64,000 bases of DNA, taken from positions 2,230,268 to 2,294,267 of the forward strand of contig CBDESR010000005.1 in NCBI GenBank assembly GCA_965242615.1. Direction: 5' to 3'. The stretch's first letter is position 1; the number at the start of each line of letters is the position of its first letter. Positions 24,723-33,717 of this stretch are shown one piece after another. Position numbers and translations under genes: made by a program. The notes under the pieces were generated by a model that saw nothing but the letters and a program-made list of their open reading frames with translations, ran no database searches and was not told the DNA's origin. The DNA comes from CBDBCU01 sp965242615 (GTDB lineage: Bacteria > Chloroflexota > Dehalococcoidia > Lucifugimonadales > UBA3495).

Positions 24723-27626
24723 ATGATGCCGCGCCAGACGGAACCTAATGCCAACAACGCCTTGGGCAGCGTGCTGCGGGGGATGATGCCGGGCTGCACG
24801 GTGCTGGCGGAAAATACGCAGACTTTCGCCGACTATCCGGGCCGCCATTCGGATGTGCTGATTACCGGGCCGGGGCGGGCACCGGTGGTGGTCGAAGGTG
24901 AATATGAGCCGGCGGCTACGGTGGAGCAGGATGCCCGGGAGCGGCTGGGTTTGCGGGTGGTGGCGGAGCAGCGTACCATCGAGGCGGCTATTGCCTTGCG
25001 CTATCCCTTGGAGGTGGGGGAAGCGTACGATGTGACGGCGGCAATCCGGTCGGCGCCACTGGATTACGCGGTACTGTATGAGAACGGCGACCGGTTTCCA
25101 TCATCCGGCTGGCTGCGCGGTTCCGTTACCGATTTGGCGGACCTGGCGCGGTTGGTGTCGGTGCCGCAGCGCGAGGTTGACGCGGCCGCGGAACTGATGG
25201 AGAACGGCATCGACGCCGCGGTACCGGTTCTCGACGAAATGTCAAAGCTCAAACCCAGCGCCGCTGCGGATGTCGCCAAGTTGTTGGGGCTGGCGGAGGT
25301 TTCGCAAACCCGGCGGATGGCTTGCGCGATCCTGGCTAATGCTTTGGTCTTTCACGACCGCATTGCCGGGATGCACGCGGAAGTGAAATCGCTGCGGCAA
25401 TTGGCGGACACCCCTGAGCCTACCCTGCAAGACGCGATCCTAGCGGCTTGGCGGTCGATTATCGTTGACATCAACTACTACCCCATTTTCGCCATTGGCC
25501 GGGACATTTTGCTGACGCTGCCCTCCGCAGAGGCCGCCGCTTTGTTGGATCGGCTGCGGCCGATTGCCCAGAATGTGGGCGGGGCCGGGGTGGATCACGC
25601 CCACGACCTGACCGGGCGGATGTTCCAGCGGCTGATTGCCGACCGCAAGTATCTGGCGACCTTTTACACCCGGCCGGAGTCGGCGGCCTTGCTGGCCCGG
25701 CTGGCCGTGGCAAAACTGGAGGGAGTTAATTTGGCGGACGCGGATGCCATCGGCCGGCTGCGGGTGGGGGATTTTGCCTGCGGCACCGGCGCGCTGCTGT
25801 CGGCGATCTATGACCGCATCGCCGCCCAATATCAGCAAGCCGGCGGCGACCCGGCGCGGCTGCATCCGGTTATGCTCGAGGAAGTATTGTACGGCTGCGA
25901 TGTAATGCCCGCGGCGGTTCATATCACCGGCTCCACTCTCTCCGGCGTCCAGCCTAGCGTCAAGTTCGACAAGTCCCGCCTTTACACCATACCCTACGGC
26001 CGGTTAAGTGATGACAGCGTGGCGATTGGTTCTCTGGAGTTCTTGAACTCCAACAGCCAGATGACTTTGAGCAACTTCAGCGACCCGGCCCTGCGGATCA
26101 ATGGCAATGGGGGTGAAAAGGAAGCCCACGCGGTAGCGGAAATTCCGGAGGAGGGGTTTGACCTGGTGATTATGAACCCGCCCTTTACCCGGGCCGGTTC
26201 CGACTGGGAAGGTAGCGGGCGGGATGAGGATGCCATTAAACAGTTCCGGGGTTTGAGCACCGACCTGGAAACGCAGCGGGCGATGTCGGACCGGGAGAAA
26301 CAATTTACCGCCGGCACTTGCGCCCACGGTTACGCGGGTATTGCCTCGTCTTTTGCCGCCCTGGCGAATCGCAAATTGAAAAAGGGGGGCGTGCTGGCTT
26401 TGGTGCTGCCGCTGGCGGCCGCCGCCGGGGCGTCGTGGCAGTTGTTTCGGCAAATGCTGGCGGAGCATTACACCGATTTAACGGTGGTGAGCATTACTTC
26501 CGGGGGGCGGGAAGTGTCCTTTTCGGCGGATACGGCCATTGCGGAGTGTCTGGTGGTAGCCCGCAAGCTGCGGAAAGGGGAAGCCGGCGATAACCGGGTT
26601 AAGTTTGTTTCGCTGACCCGGCGGCCGCAGCAGTTTGCCGGGGCCGCCGCCATAGCGGGCAACATCAGCAGTGCCGGGCCGGTTCGGGGGTTGGAGGATG
26701 GCCCTTATGGCGGGACTGACTTGGAGCTGGGGGCGGAGCTGGTCGGAACTATGTTGACGGCCGCCGGTTCCGTCGGGGATGAGGCTTGGGGCGGTGTGCG
26801 GATAGCGGATTATTCCCTGGCGCAAACGGCTTATGCTTTGGCGGACTCCCGGCTGTGGCTGCCGGGCAGCCCGGCGGCCTTGGAGTTGAAAGTTGCGCCG
26901 CTGGGTCAAGTGGGCCGCCGGGGATTGCACCACCGGAACATAGTAGGCGGGCCGACGGCGCCCTTTAAGCGGACGCGGCCCAGCCCTACCGCTACCTATC
27001 CGACCTTGTGGGGGCATAACGCCCAAAAGGAAAAGCGGATGGTGTGCCAGCCGGATGCTCAGTTGCAGGTCATACCGGGTCATGAAAATCGGGCGGGCGA
27101 GGTTTGGGCAATAGCCAGCCGCGCTCATCTGACGCAGGATTTTACTATGGGGTCGCAACCCCTGTGCGCGGCGTTCACCGAGCGGGAGTGTGTTGGCGGA
27201 ACGGCTTGGCCTAACGTGCGGTTTGAGGATAGCCGGTTTGACTATCCCTTTGTTTTGTGGTGCAACACCAGTTTGGGTTTGCTAAGTTTTTGGTGGCACT
27301 CGAGCCGCCAGCAGCCGGGACGGGGTCGAATAACGATTAGCACTACCGACACCCTACCCATCCTCGACCTGCGCGCCCTTACTGATGGTCAATTGGTTAC
27401 GGCGCAGGAGATTTTTGAGGAGTTTCGGGATAAGGAACTGCTGCCGGCGTACTTGGCGGATGCCGACCCGAACCGGGCTTTGCTGGATAAGCGGGTTATC
27501 TGCGATTTGCTGGGGTTTGAGGAGGCGGTGTATCAGGGGGTAAGGCGGTTGGCGGCGAAGTGGTGCGCGGAGCCGTCGGTGCATGGCGGCAAGGCGCGGC
27601 CGCCGGGGGCGCGGTTGGTGGTGTAG
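24723..27626 (+). CDS. Large N6-adenine DNA methyltransferase, possibly one-protein restriction-modification enzyme
   Basis: 967 residues from ATG 24723 (an upstream GTG at 24672 and an ATG at 24726 are alternatives). Domains, by motif: an N-terminal ~110 residues with SDVLITG...VVVEGEYEPA..VEQDA, which resembles a PD-(D/E)XK-like nuclease strand pair but with E-x-E-Y and not E-x-K; a helical middle (~170-300); the methyltransferase core with motif I DFACGTGALL near residue 350 and motif IV NPPF near residue 485; and a C-terminal target-recognition-like part (~690-930). Known gamma-class enzymes with this order methylate adenine and, when a nuclease is fused (type IIG), also cut. No specificity subunit or separate nuclease gene lies nearby. 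Whether it restricts DNA is inference. Confidence 0.8.
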   Translation: MMPRQTEPNANNALGSVLRGMMPGCTVLAENTQTFADYPGRHSDVLITGPGRAPVVVEGEYEPAATVEQDARERLGLRVVAEQRTIEAAIALRYPLEVGEAYDVTAAIRSAPLDYAVLYENGDRFPSSGWLRGSVTDLADLARLVSVPQREVDAAAELMENGIDAAVPVLDEMSKLKPSAAADVAKLLGLAEVSQTRRMACAILANALVFHDRIAGMHAEVKSLRQLADTPEPTLQDAILAAWRSIIVDINYYPIFAIGRDILLTLPSAEAAALLDRLRPIAQNVGGAGVDHAHDLTGRMFQRLIADRKYLATFYTRPESAALLARLAVAKLEGVNLADADAIGRLRVGDFACGTGALLSAIYDRIAAQYQQAGGDPARLHPVMLEEVLYGCDVMPAAVHITGSTLSGVQPSVKFDKSRLYTIPYGRLSDDSVAIGSLEFLNSNSQMTLSNFSDPALRINGNGGEKEAHAVAEIPEEGFDLVIMNPPFTRAGSDWEGSGRDEDAIKQFRGLSTDLETQRAMSDREKQFTAGTCAHGYAGIASSFAALANRKLKKGGVLALVLPLAAAAGASWQLFRQMLAEHYTDLTVVSITSGGREVSFSADTAIAECLVVARKLRKGEAGDNRVKFVSLTRRPQQFAGAAAIAGNISSAGPVRGLEDGPYGGTDLELGAELVGTMLTAAGSVGDEAWGGVRIADYSLAQTAYALADSRLWLPGSPAALELKVAPLGQVGRRGLHHRNIVGGPTAPFKRTRPSPTATYPTLWGHNAQKEKRMVCQPDAQLQVIPGHENRAGEVWAIASRAHLTQDFTMGSQPLCAAFTERECVGGTAWPNVRFEDSRFDYPFVLWCNTSLGLLSFWWHSSRQQPGRGRITISTTDTLPILDLRALTDGQLVTAQEIFEEFRDKELLPAYLADADPNRALLDKRVICDLLGFEEAVYQGVRRLAAKWCAEPSVHGGKARPPGARLVV

Positions 27627-27641
27627 GCGGATAGCGGTAAA

Positions 27642-27669
27642 GGCTGGGGCCGGTTTGCAAACCGGCCCC
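27642..27669. terminator. Perfect palindromic terminator between convergent genes
   Basis: CTGGGGCCGGTTTG and its exact complement meet without a spacer (28 bases). It lies between the methyltransferase stop at 27626 and the cupin stop at 27702, so it can serve both strands. Confidence 0.8.
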
Positions 27670-27701
27670 AGTTTGGGTATGCGGTGGAGGTGCGCTGCCG
27701 G

Positions 27702-28049
27702 TTAGCGGCGGAGGTCCTCGGCGGGGGTTACTTGGAGGGTGATGTTGAAGCCGTCGGGGTAGGTGGTGGTGTGGCCGCGGCCGGTGGTGTCCTCGATGAG
27801 GCGGACATCGCCGGGGCCGAATTCGTGGGAGGTACCGTCGCTGAGGCCGATGATGGTGCGGCCGACGATGCCGACCTGCCAGCGGCGGCGGGGAGCGGGA
27901 TGGTAGTCGGAGAAGTGGCCGGGTTCGCGCTGGGAGACGCTGAAGTTCATCTGCGCGCCTTCGAGCTTAATCTCTTTCAGGGCATCGGCGGACAGTTCCG
28001 CGATGTGGGTTTCGCCGTCGTCGCCGGTGAACATTCGATATACGCCCAT
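27702..28049 (-). CDS. Small single-domain cupin-like protein
   Basis: 115 residues. A central beta-barrel stretch runs from SDYHPAPRRRWQVGIVGRTIIGLSDG to GPGDVRLIEDTTGRGH, the two cupin motifs in reduced form: one His in the first motif and one His in the second, so a full three-His metal site is not obvious. Function unknown. ATG 28049 follows AAGGAGAG. The next gene downstream is convergent and the aldo/keto reductase gene upstream is on the same strand. Confidence 0.7.
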   Translation of the reverse strand: MGVYRMFTGDDGETHIAELSADALKEIKLEGAQMNFSVSQREPGHFSDYHPAPRRRWQVGIVGRTIIGLSDGTSHEFGPGDVRLIEDTTGRGHTTTYPDGFNITLQVTPAEDLRR

Positions 28050-28142
28050 AGTTTTCTCTCCTTATACTTTGGTATGTTGGATTGCTGGGGGGAGTTTAAC
28101 ATAACCGGGGTTGGGAAACATTCCGGCCGGCGGGCGAAGGGG

Positions 28143-29141
28143 TCAGATAGCGAACTGGCGGGCGTATAAGCGGTTCAAGCGGGATACCGGTTCGGCGGGC
28201 AAGGGGGGCAGGTCGGAGCAGGCGGCGGCGTCCGCGACTTCGGCGGGGGACTTGAAGCCGGGAACGATGGTGGCGATGGCGGGCTGGTCAAGGCAGTAGC
28301 GGAGGGCGACTTGGGACATAGTGGCGTAGGGGCTTTGTTTGAGGAATTGGAGGGTTTGGGCGCGGGCAAAGTCGCGGGCTACTTCGGAAGCGGCGGCGAC
28401 CGGGCGGTCAAGGGCATCGGCCAAGGCGCCGGCGGCGTGGGCGCGGATACCGATGACGCCAATGTTTTGAGCTTGGGCAACGGGGAGAGATTGGCCCTGG
28501 TCAATATCGTCGAAGCCGGCCGGCGGGGGCGCAAGGGCGGATTGGTTCAGGAGGTTGTAGAGGATTTGGGCGGTGTCAAAGCAGCCGCTTTCCAGGAGTT
28601 CCCGGACTACTTCTTTTTGCCCGTCCCAAGCGGTGATACCGATGAAGCGGACTTTGCCCTCTTTTACCAAGTCAGCCATTGCCTGCCCCAAGTTGAGGCA
28701 GTCGGCTTGGTTCAGGAGCAGGGCGTAGCGGGGCGGCGGGCCGACGGCAGCCAGGTATTGACCGGCGGTCAGTCCGACCTGGTGGTGGACTTGGAGGAGG
28801 TCTAGGTAGTCGGTGTTGAGGCGGCGGAGGCTTTCCGCGACGGAGCGGCGGACGGCGGCTTGGGGATTGGCGCGGTCAGTTTCGGATTGCAAGCGCACTT
28901 TGGTGGCGATATGGACTTCGCCGCGGCGGCCGGCCAAGCCGCGGCCGAGGTTTTCCTCGGAGCGGCCGCCGCCGTACATCGGGGAGGTGTCAAAAAAGTT
29001 GATGCCCAAGTCCAGGGCTTGGTGGATGGCGGCGATACATTGGGCGTCGGTGGTTTCGCCCCAGACATGGCCGATGCCGGCGCCGCCGAAGCCGACTTCG
29101 GACACTTGGAGGCCGGTGCGGCCGAGGGTGCGGTAGTGCAT
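28143..29141 (-). CDS. Aldo/keto reductase
   Basis: 332 residues of a TIM-barrel NADPH oxidoreductase. Catalytic tetrad candidates are Asp and Tyr in FFDTSPMYGGGRSEE, Lys in HIATKV and His in LLQVHHQVG. The RIG-type start (RTLGRTGLQVSEVGFGGAGIG) matches the L-fucose/D-threo-aldose dehydrogenase branch of the family. The cofactor site near the C-terminus (ATIVPGFKSPAEVADAA) is present. Substrate unknown, probably a sugar or sugar acid. ATG 29141 follows AGAGGAG. It is 93 bases upstream of the small cupin on the same strand. Confidence 0.9.
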   Translation of the reverse strand: MHYRTLGRTGLQVSEVGFGGAGIGHVWGETTDAQCIAAIHQALDLGINFFDTSPMYGGGRSEENLGRGLAGRRGEVHIATKVRLQSETDRANPQAAVRRSVAESLRRLNTDYLDLLQVHHQVGLTAGQYLAAVGPPPRYALLLNQADCLNLGQAMADLVKEGKVRFIGITAWDGQKEVVRELLESGCFDTAQILYNLLNQSALAPPPAGFDDIDQGQSLPVAQAQNIGVIGIRAHAAGALADALDRPVAAASEVARDFARAQTLQFLKQSPYATMSQVALRYCLDQPAIATIVPGFKSPAEVADAAACSDLPPLPAEPVSRLNRLYARQFAI

Positions 29142-29184
29142 AGGCTCCTCTTGGGGTTGGTCAAAGACAAGTAGGGATTGGGGT

Positions 29185-29691
29185 CTAGGGGTTGCTGCTG
29201 CCGTTCAGCCCGGCGGGATGGCCCGGCGGCGGTTCGGTGAAGGGGATGCCCTCCTGTTCGGCGGCGAGGCGGCGTTCATTCCAACCTTCCCACGCCTGTT
29301 GCTGCGCGGCTAATGCCTTTTCCGCGGCTTCAGTAGAGGCTGCTACGGCGGCGTCCACTGCCGCTTTTTTCGCTTCCTCGGCGGCTTTGGTTGCGGCCTC
29401 GGTTGCGGCCTTTTCAGCCCGTTCGACGCGGGCTTGGTTGCTGCGTAGGGTGAATATCATAATGATTACCTCCGTAGTGAGGAAGCCGAGGGACAGGGTA
29501 GCGAGCCAAGCGTTGTAGCCGTTGCCGCCGACGCTGCCTTGCCACAGGTAGTACCACCAGAGTTGTCCGGGGTTGGTCAGGCTTTCAAGGTAAGCGCCGA
29601 CGGCTAACCAGATTAGCAGAAGTCCCCAGATGACCACGATGAGGGGGCGCGGCAGGTCGGGTATCCAGGAGGGGATTTTCCATTCATCCAA
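29185..29691 (-). CDS. Small membrane protein with Ala/Glu coiled-coil tail, family member 2
   Basis: 168 residues from TTG 29691. Two membrane segments (PLIVVIWGLLLIWLAVGAYL and AWLATLSLGFLTTEVIIMIF) are separated by a loop with SVGGNG, then a ~65-residue Ala/Glu/Lys helix (residues ~85-140) that should be a coiled coil, then W-N-E-R-R-x-A-x-E-x-x-G-I-P-F-x-E-P-P-P-G. The C-terminal motif recurs in the protein at 50923-51306, and the VGGNG loop in the one at 14674. Function unknown. Confidence 0.7.
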   Translation of the reverse strand: MDEWKIPSWIPDLPRPLIVVIWGLLLIWLAVGAYLESLTNPGQLWWYYLWQGSVGGNGYNAWLATLSLGFLTTEVIIMIFTLRSNQARVERAEKAATEAATKAAEEAKKAAVDAAVAASTEAAEKALAAQQQAWEGWNERRLAAEQEGIPFTEPPPGHPAGLNGSSNP

Positions 29692-29781
29692 CTTTACCTT
29701 ATCACCTCGTTTTGCCGGTGTCAGCAGCCCGGGACGGGGAAATTGGGGGCTTTTGTCGGGTTTTGCGCCGGCGGTCGGGAG

Positions 29782-30564
29782 TTAGCTGCCGGCTTTTTGC
29801 GCGGCGTTCCGCATAGTTTTGAGGTAGTCCACGCTGGCGGTTTGGAGGAGGCTGCCGACGTTGCCGTGAAAGTATTGGACGCCGAGGTCGAGGTATTTGG
29901 GGACGAGGTTGTCGGGACAGCTGACACCGGCGCAGCGGCCGGCGTTGCGGATGATTTTGACGCCGCGTTCCATTTGCGCCTGGACTTCGGGGTGGGTCTG
30001 CTGGCCGGGGTAGCCCATCGATTGGGAGAGGTCGCCGGAGCCGATAAAGAAAACATCCACGCCGGCAACGGTGACCAGTTCCTCGAGGTTGTTGATGGCT
30101 TCTACTTCCTCGAGCATCAAGCAAGTCAAGGTGTTGCGGTTGGCGTCCTGGACATAATCAGCGGTGGCGCCGGCAAAGCCGTAGTTGGCGGGGCGGCCGC
30201 GGCTAAAAATGCCGCGATGCCCGTCCGGGTGGTATTTGACGGCGTCGACGGCGGCCGCGGCTTCGGCAGCGGTGTTGACATGGGGAACCTGGACGCCCCA
30301 AGCGCCGCGGTCGAGGAAGGGGGCGATAAACTCCGGCTTGTTGGCGATGGGCCGGACGATGGGGGCGATGCCGCTGAGTTCGGCGGCGCGCACCAAGTCC
30401 TCGGAGTTGTCGACGGTGATGGAGCCGTGTTCGTTGTCGAGGAGGATCCAGTCGAAGCCGAGGCCGCCGAGCATTTCGACTACCGGGGCGGCGGGAAAGG
30501 TGAGCATTACGCCAAAGACGGCTTGGCCGGCGGCCAGTTTTTGTTTAAGGGTGTTCTCCTGCAT
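29782..30564 (-). CDS. HpcH/HpaI aldolase family protein
   Basis: 260 residues from ATG 30564, with AGGAG upstream; the frame is open 85 more codons but that part is a Pro/Ala/Ser-rich shadow of the overlapping upstream gene. Key motifs are LLDNEHG (the active-site His), PIVRPIAN, DRGAWGVQVPHVNTA and LEEVEAINNLEEL, where the QIE metal motif of the family reads LEE-VEA. The class II enzymes cleave or form 4-hydroxy-2-oxoacids with a divalent metal. The first 20 bases overlap the end of the upstream membrane-protein gene, so the two are translationally coupled. Confidence 0.88.
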   Translation of the reverse strand: MQENTLKQKLAAGQAVFGVMLTFPAAPVVEMLGGLGFDWILLDNEHGSITVDNSEDLVRAAELSGIAPIVRPIANKPEFIAPFLDRGAWGVQVPHVNTAAEAAAAVDAVKYHPDGHRGIFSRGRPANYGFAGATADYVQDANRNTLTCLMLEEVEAINNLEELVTVAGVDVFFIGSGDLSQSMGYPGQQTHPEVQAQMERGVKIIRNAGRCAGVSCPDNLVPKYLDLGVQYFHGNVGSLLQTASVDYLKTMRNAAQKAGS

Positions 30565-31138
30565 TGCCACTCCTGCCGGCGGCCGGTTGACCGGCGCCGT
30601 TGATGGTGTTGCCGCCGTTCTGCGGGGCGAGGCGGGACATTCGGGGTCGGTGGTCGCGTTCGGGGAGACGGTAGAGGGACAGGATGTAGCGGCGCAATAC
30701 CGCGCCGGCAAGGATGCCGGCCAGGGCGCCCAAGATGCCGGCGGTGCCGCCGGCCAGGGCGGCGAGCGGCCGGGTTTCCATAGCCTGGCCGTCGATGCTG
30801 GGCATTTGGGTGATGGCAAAGACGATGCCGAGGATGCTGCCGATAATAACGCCGAGGATGGCGCCGATAACGAGGCCCTTGTACTGTTCCCAGAAGCCTT
30901 CTGCGGTTTGCCAAACGACGGTTTCGGCGATGACTACCGGTATAATGCCGGCGCCGAGGCCGATGATGGCCCAGCCGATGGACTCCTCAATCAAGTCCGG
31001 GGGCAGATGGCGGGGGTTGGGTTCGATGTAAAGCCAGAGGAGGCCGAGGTTGGCGGCCAGGGGTATTGCGATAAGGCAGGCGGCGACTAGGGCCAGGACC
31101 AGCAGTCCGTCAACGGCCCGGTTTCCGGTGATGTTCAT
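30545..31138 (-). CDS. Polytopic membrane protein, unknown function
   Basis: 197 residues with four predicted membrane segments: LLVLALVAACLIAIPLAANL, IGWAIIGLGAGIIPVVIAE, GLVIGAILGVIIGSILGIVF and LAALAGGTAGILGALAGILAG. The last two are Gly-rich, like small channels or glycine-zipper proteins. A basic, Asn/Gly-rich tail of 40 residues follows. No family recognised. It overlaps the aldolase start by 20 bases and is first in that operon, behind the promoter at 31225-31253. Confidence 0.7.
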   Translation of the reverse strand: MNITGNRAVDGLLVLALVAACLIAIPLAANLGLLWLYIEPNPRHLPPDLIEESIGWAIIGLGAGIIPVVIAETVVWQTAEGFWEQYKGLVIGAILGVIIGSILGIVFAITQMPSIDGQAMETRPLAALAGGTAGILGALAGILAGAVLRRYILSLYRLPERDHRPRMSRLAPQNGGNTINGAGQPAAGRSGNAGEHP

Positions 31139-31224
31139 TGGTCTCCTTGTTGGATGGGGTTTGGTGGGATTGACGCCGCGGGTGGGCGGTTCGGTATCTT
31201 TGCCCGGCCGGTTTCCGGTAGAAT

Positions 31225-31253
31225 ATGATATTACTGATAATGCGCCTGGTCAA
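31225..31253 (-). promoter_or_regulatory. Sigma-70 promoter of the membrane protein-aldolase operon
   Basis: Minus strand: TTGACC (31253-31248), 17-base spacer, TATCAT (31230-31225). Eleven- to twelve-position agreement with consensus overall is not claimed; the -35 box differs at one base and the -10 at one. It lies about 87 bases upstream of the ATG at 31138. Confidence 0.65.
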
Positions 31254-31337
31254 TTATTTGGGGGGATGATAAGGGGGGTTGTCGGCTTGACCTAAGGGAC
31301 GGGTAGAAGGGGAAAGGGAGAAAATTGGGAAAATATC

Positions 31338-31366
31338 TTGACAGGGGGGATTGACGGGTATATATT
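31338..31366 (+). promoter_or_regulatory. Sigma-70 promoter of solute-binding protein gene 2
   Basis: TTGACA at 31338-31343, exactly 17 bases, then TATATT at 31361-31366. This is a near-consensus vegetative promoter. It is divergent from the one at 31225-31253. Confidence 0.75.
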
Positions 31367-31372
31367 CCTTTG

Positions 31373-31555
31373 CCAACGGGATTCCGGGTAAAGGAATTTA
31401 CACGGAGTTTTAACCTTGTTGGGGGAAAAGCCAACGGGATTTTAATGATTCAGGAGGTAGGTTGCCTAGCGGAGAACTATTAGTACCTTATTCGAGGGTT
31501 CCTCAGCAGCCAACGGAGTAGGCTGTATTCCCGAGCTAACGAGGGAGGAAAAGAG
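31373..31555 (+). other. Long 5' leader of solute-binding protein gene 2
   Basis: About 180 bases without an ORF between the predicted transcription start and the ATG. It holds GCCAACGGGATT twice (near 31372 and 31429), an AGGAGGT-like site near 31452 that serves no ORF, and the true GAGGGAGGAAAAGAG ribosome site. I see no known riboswitch class in it. Confidence 0.5.
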
Positions 31556-33532
31556 ATGACCTATCAGTGGTTAAGGAAACCCAAGGCGTGGGCTTTGGCG
31601 TCGATGGTGGCGCTGCTGGCCTTGGCGGCGGTGGCGTGCGGCAGCGCGTCGGAGCCGGCGGCCCCGGCCGCGCCGGCGGCGGCGCCTACCGAAGCTCCGG
31701 CGGCGATGGCCGACCCGGCTCCGGGGGAGTCGATGGACGGCGGGATGACGACCGACGGGGCGATGGGCGGCGGCGAGGCGATGGAACAGCCGGCACCCAC
31801 CGCGATGCCGGAGGCTATGGACAAGCCGGCGGATGAGATGATGGACAAGGGCGAAACCATGGATATGATGGACGCCGGCTTGACCATTCCGGACAATGTC
31901 AAGGAGTTTTACGGGGATGTGACGTACGGGGGGCGGCTGCGGATTAACTACGAGGATCCCCTGGAACACGCCAATGCGTGGGGCGCGGGTTCCGGCGTAA
32001 CGGACCGCTATCGGATGCCCACCGGCGCGCTGCTGGTGATGGAGAATCCGTATGACTCCGGCGCGCCGATTATTCCCGACTTGGCGCAAAGCTGGGAGAT
32101 TAACGAGGGTCTGGACGGGATTACCTTTAACTTCCGCCCCGGCACGACCTGGCACAACGGCGATGCCTTTACCTGCGAGGATGCCCGGTTCTCCTTTGAG
32201 ACGATGATTACCGAGGCGGGCATCACGGCCAGCTATATGAAGAGCCGTTTGGCGAACGTCGGGGACAGCACCGGCGCGGGCGAGCATGGCTTGAGCTGCG
32301 TTGACGATATGACGATGCAGATGAACTTCGTCGGGTCGAGCAGCGAAGCGGTGCTGCTGCTGCCCTTGGCGAACCGCCGGGCGCAGATTTTCAACAAAGC
32401 CTGGTTCCAAGAGGGCGGTGAGGAAGTGATGTTCCAGGATGTGGGGATGGGGCTGGGGCCCTTCATCTGGCGGGAAGGCCAGTCGGTTGGGGTGGATACC
32501 CAGTATTTCGACAAGAACCCCAACTACTACCTCGACGGCCTGCCCTATGTGGACGAGTTGGTCATCAACGGCATTCTGGACGAGTCCACGCAGCAGGCGA
32601 CGCAGCTGGCGCATCAGACGGATTGGCACTGGGTTCGGAACTGGGGTCAGTACCAGTCCTATGTGGATCACGAGCAGATTTACACGGTCATCCGGGCCAC
32701 GCGGGGCAACTTCCGGCTGTGGATTAACCCGCGCATTCCGCCCCTGGACAATGTCGAGGTGCGGCAGGCAATCGTGATGGGCATTGACCGCAACGCCGCC
32801 ATTCAGGTCTTGCAGGATGGCAACGCCGCGGTCGGCGGGTTCGGCTACGCCCCGGGCAGCCCGTGGGAATTGAGCCAGGAACAGCTGTGCTCCGTCCCCG
32901 GCTGGTGCGTGTCCGAGGATATGGATGCGGTGCGGGCCGAGGCCCGGGCTTTGCTGGAAAAGAACAACTTCGACTTTGACCAGGAGTTCCTGTTCACCGT
33001 CGAGGGCGACGAGCAGGTGGGTGCCCGGGCGACTTTCCTGCAAGAGCAGCTGCGGCTGCTGGGCATCCAGACGGACTTTGACCTGGTGGAAACCATTGCC
33101 TATCGGACGTTGGAGTCGCAAGGCACTTGGGGCGCGTTCAAGCCGGGCAATAACACTGTAACGGCGGACGACCCCAACGCCGGCGTGGCGGCTTTCCTGC
33201 GCTGCGATTCGGCGGGCAATCACTGGACGCCCAACGGCCCGTGCGACGAGAGCATCGTCGCCCTGCTGGACCAGGCGCAGGTGGAGTTGGATCCGGCGGC
33301 GCGCAAGGCTTTGTCGGACCAGATTGAACTGGCGGCGATGAAGGCTTATGGCTCCTTCCCGGTCTATTGGGAGCAGGAAGCGGTATCCTTCTGGCCGGAG
33401 GTCAACGGGTACTCCCACTTCCCGGCGCCCAATGGTTCCTTCCTGAAGTTTATGCATCTGTGGATGGACCCGGCGGACGCGGAATTTGACGGCAATGCCG
33501 GTCAGACCAGCGGCGTGCCGGGCGGGGCTTAG
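31556..33532 (+). CDS. ABC transporter solute-binding lipoprotein, family 5, with Met-rich linker
   Basis: 658 residues. Signal peptide with lipobox AVAC near residue 28, then a ~75-residue linker built of Ala, Pro, Met, Asp and Gly (for example MDGGMTTDGAMGGGEAME), unusually rich in methionine. The SBP_bac_5 domain follows with PDLAQSWEINEGLDGITFNF, GTTWHNGDAFTCEDARFSFE, a VEVRQAIVMGIDRNAAIQVL segment and a C-terminal lobe. It should bind a peptide or other organic solute outside the membrane. Ribosome site GAGGGAGGAAAAGAG. Followed by a terminator-like hairpin and then, behind a new promoter, two permease genes, so binding protein and channel can be made in different amounts. Confidence 0.92.
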   Translation: MTYQWLRKPKAWALASMVALLALAAVACGSASEPAAPAAPAAAPTEAPAAMADPAPGESMDGGMTTDGAMGGGEAMEQPAPTAMPEAMDKPADEMMDKGETMDMMDAGLTIPDNVKEFYGDVTYGGRLRINYEDPLEHANAWGAGSGVTDRYRMPTGALLVMENPYDSGAPIIPDLAQSWEINEGLDGITFNFRPGTTWHNGDAFTCEDARFSFETMITEAGITASYMKSRLANVGDSTGAGEHGLSCVDDMTMQMNFVGSSSEAVLLLPLANRRAQIFNKAWFQEGGEEVMFQDVGMGLGPFIWREGQSVGVDTQYFDKNPNYYLDGLPYVDELVINGILDESTQQATQLAHQTDWHWVRNWGQYQSYVDHEQIYTVIRATRGNFRLWINPRIPPLDNVEVRQAIVMGIDRNAAIQVLQDGNAAVGGFGYAPGSPWELSQEQLCSVPGWCVSEDMDAVRAEARALLEKNNFDFDQEFLFTVEGDEQVGARATFLQEQLRLLGIQTDFDLVETIAYRTLESQGTWGAFKPGNNTVTADDPNAGVAAFLRCDSAGNHWTPNGPCDESIVALLDQAQVELDPAARKALSDQIELAAMKAYGSFPVYWEQEAVSFWPEVNGYSHFPAPNGSFLKFMHLWMDPADAEFDGNAGQTSGVPGGA

Positions 33533-33573
33533 CCCTACCTACAGGGTAGAGCCGGTTAAGGGCTAACAACTGA

Positions 33574-33611
33574 ACGCAAGCCACCCGTCTTTGGGGATGG
33601 GTGGCTTGTGT
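33574..33611 (+). terminator. Hairpin after solute-binding protein gene 2
   Basis: ACGCAAGCCACCC (33574-33586) pairs with GGGTGGCTTGTGT (33599-33611): thirteen pairs with one G-U. No T-run follows, so it may be an attenuator or 3'-end stabiliser instead of a full terminator. The rest of 33612-33868 holds a promoter and no gene. Confidence 0.6.
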
Positions 33612-33689
33612 TATCCGATGGGGGCGGCCGGATTTGCCGCCGGTTGGGGGGCGGTGGATTCCAAAAGGGCCGGTTTGGGGCTAAATGGC

Positions 33690-33717
33690 TTGACAGCAGT
33701 AGTAAATCCAATATAAT
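33690..33717 (+). promoter_or_regulatory. Sigma-70 promoter of the second permease pair
   Basis: Perfect TTGACA (33690-33695) and perfect TATAAT (33712-33717) with a 16-base spacer. Predicted start near 33724, leader of about 145 bases to the ATG at 33869. Confidence 0.8.

Noticed and set aside
31571..33457. 628-codon minus-strand ORF opposite solute-binding protein 2
   Set aside because: Arg/His/Gln-rich shadow; the plus strand has promoter, ribosome site and recognised domain.
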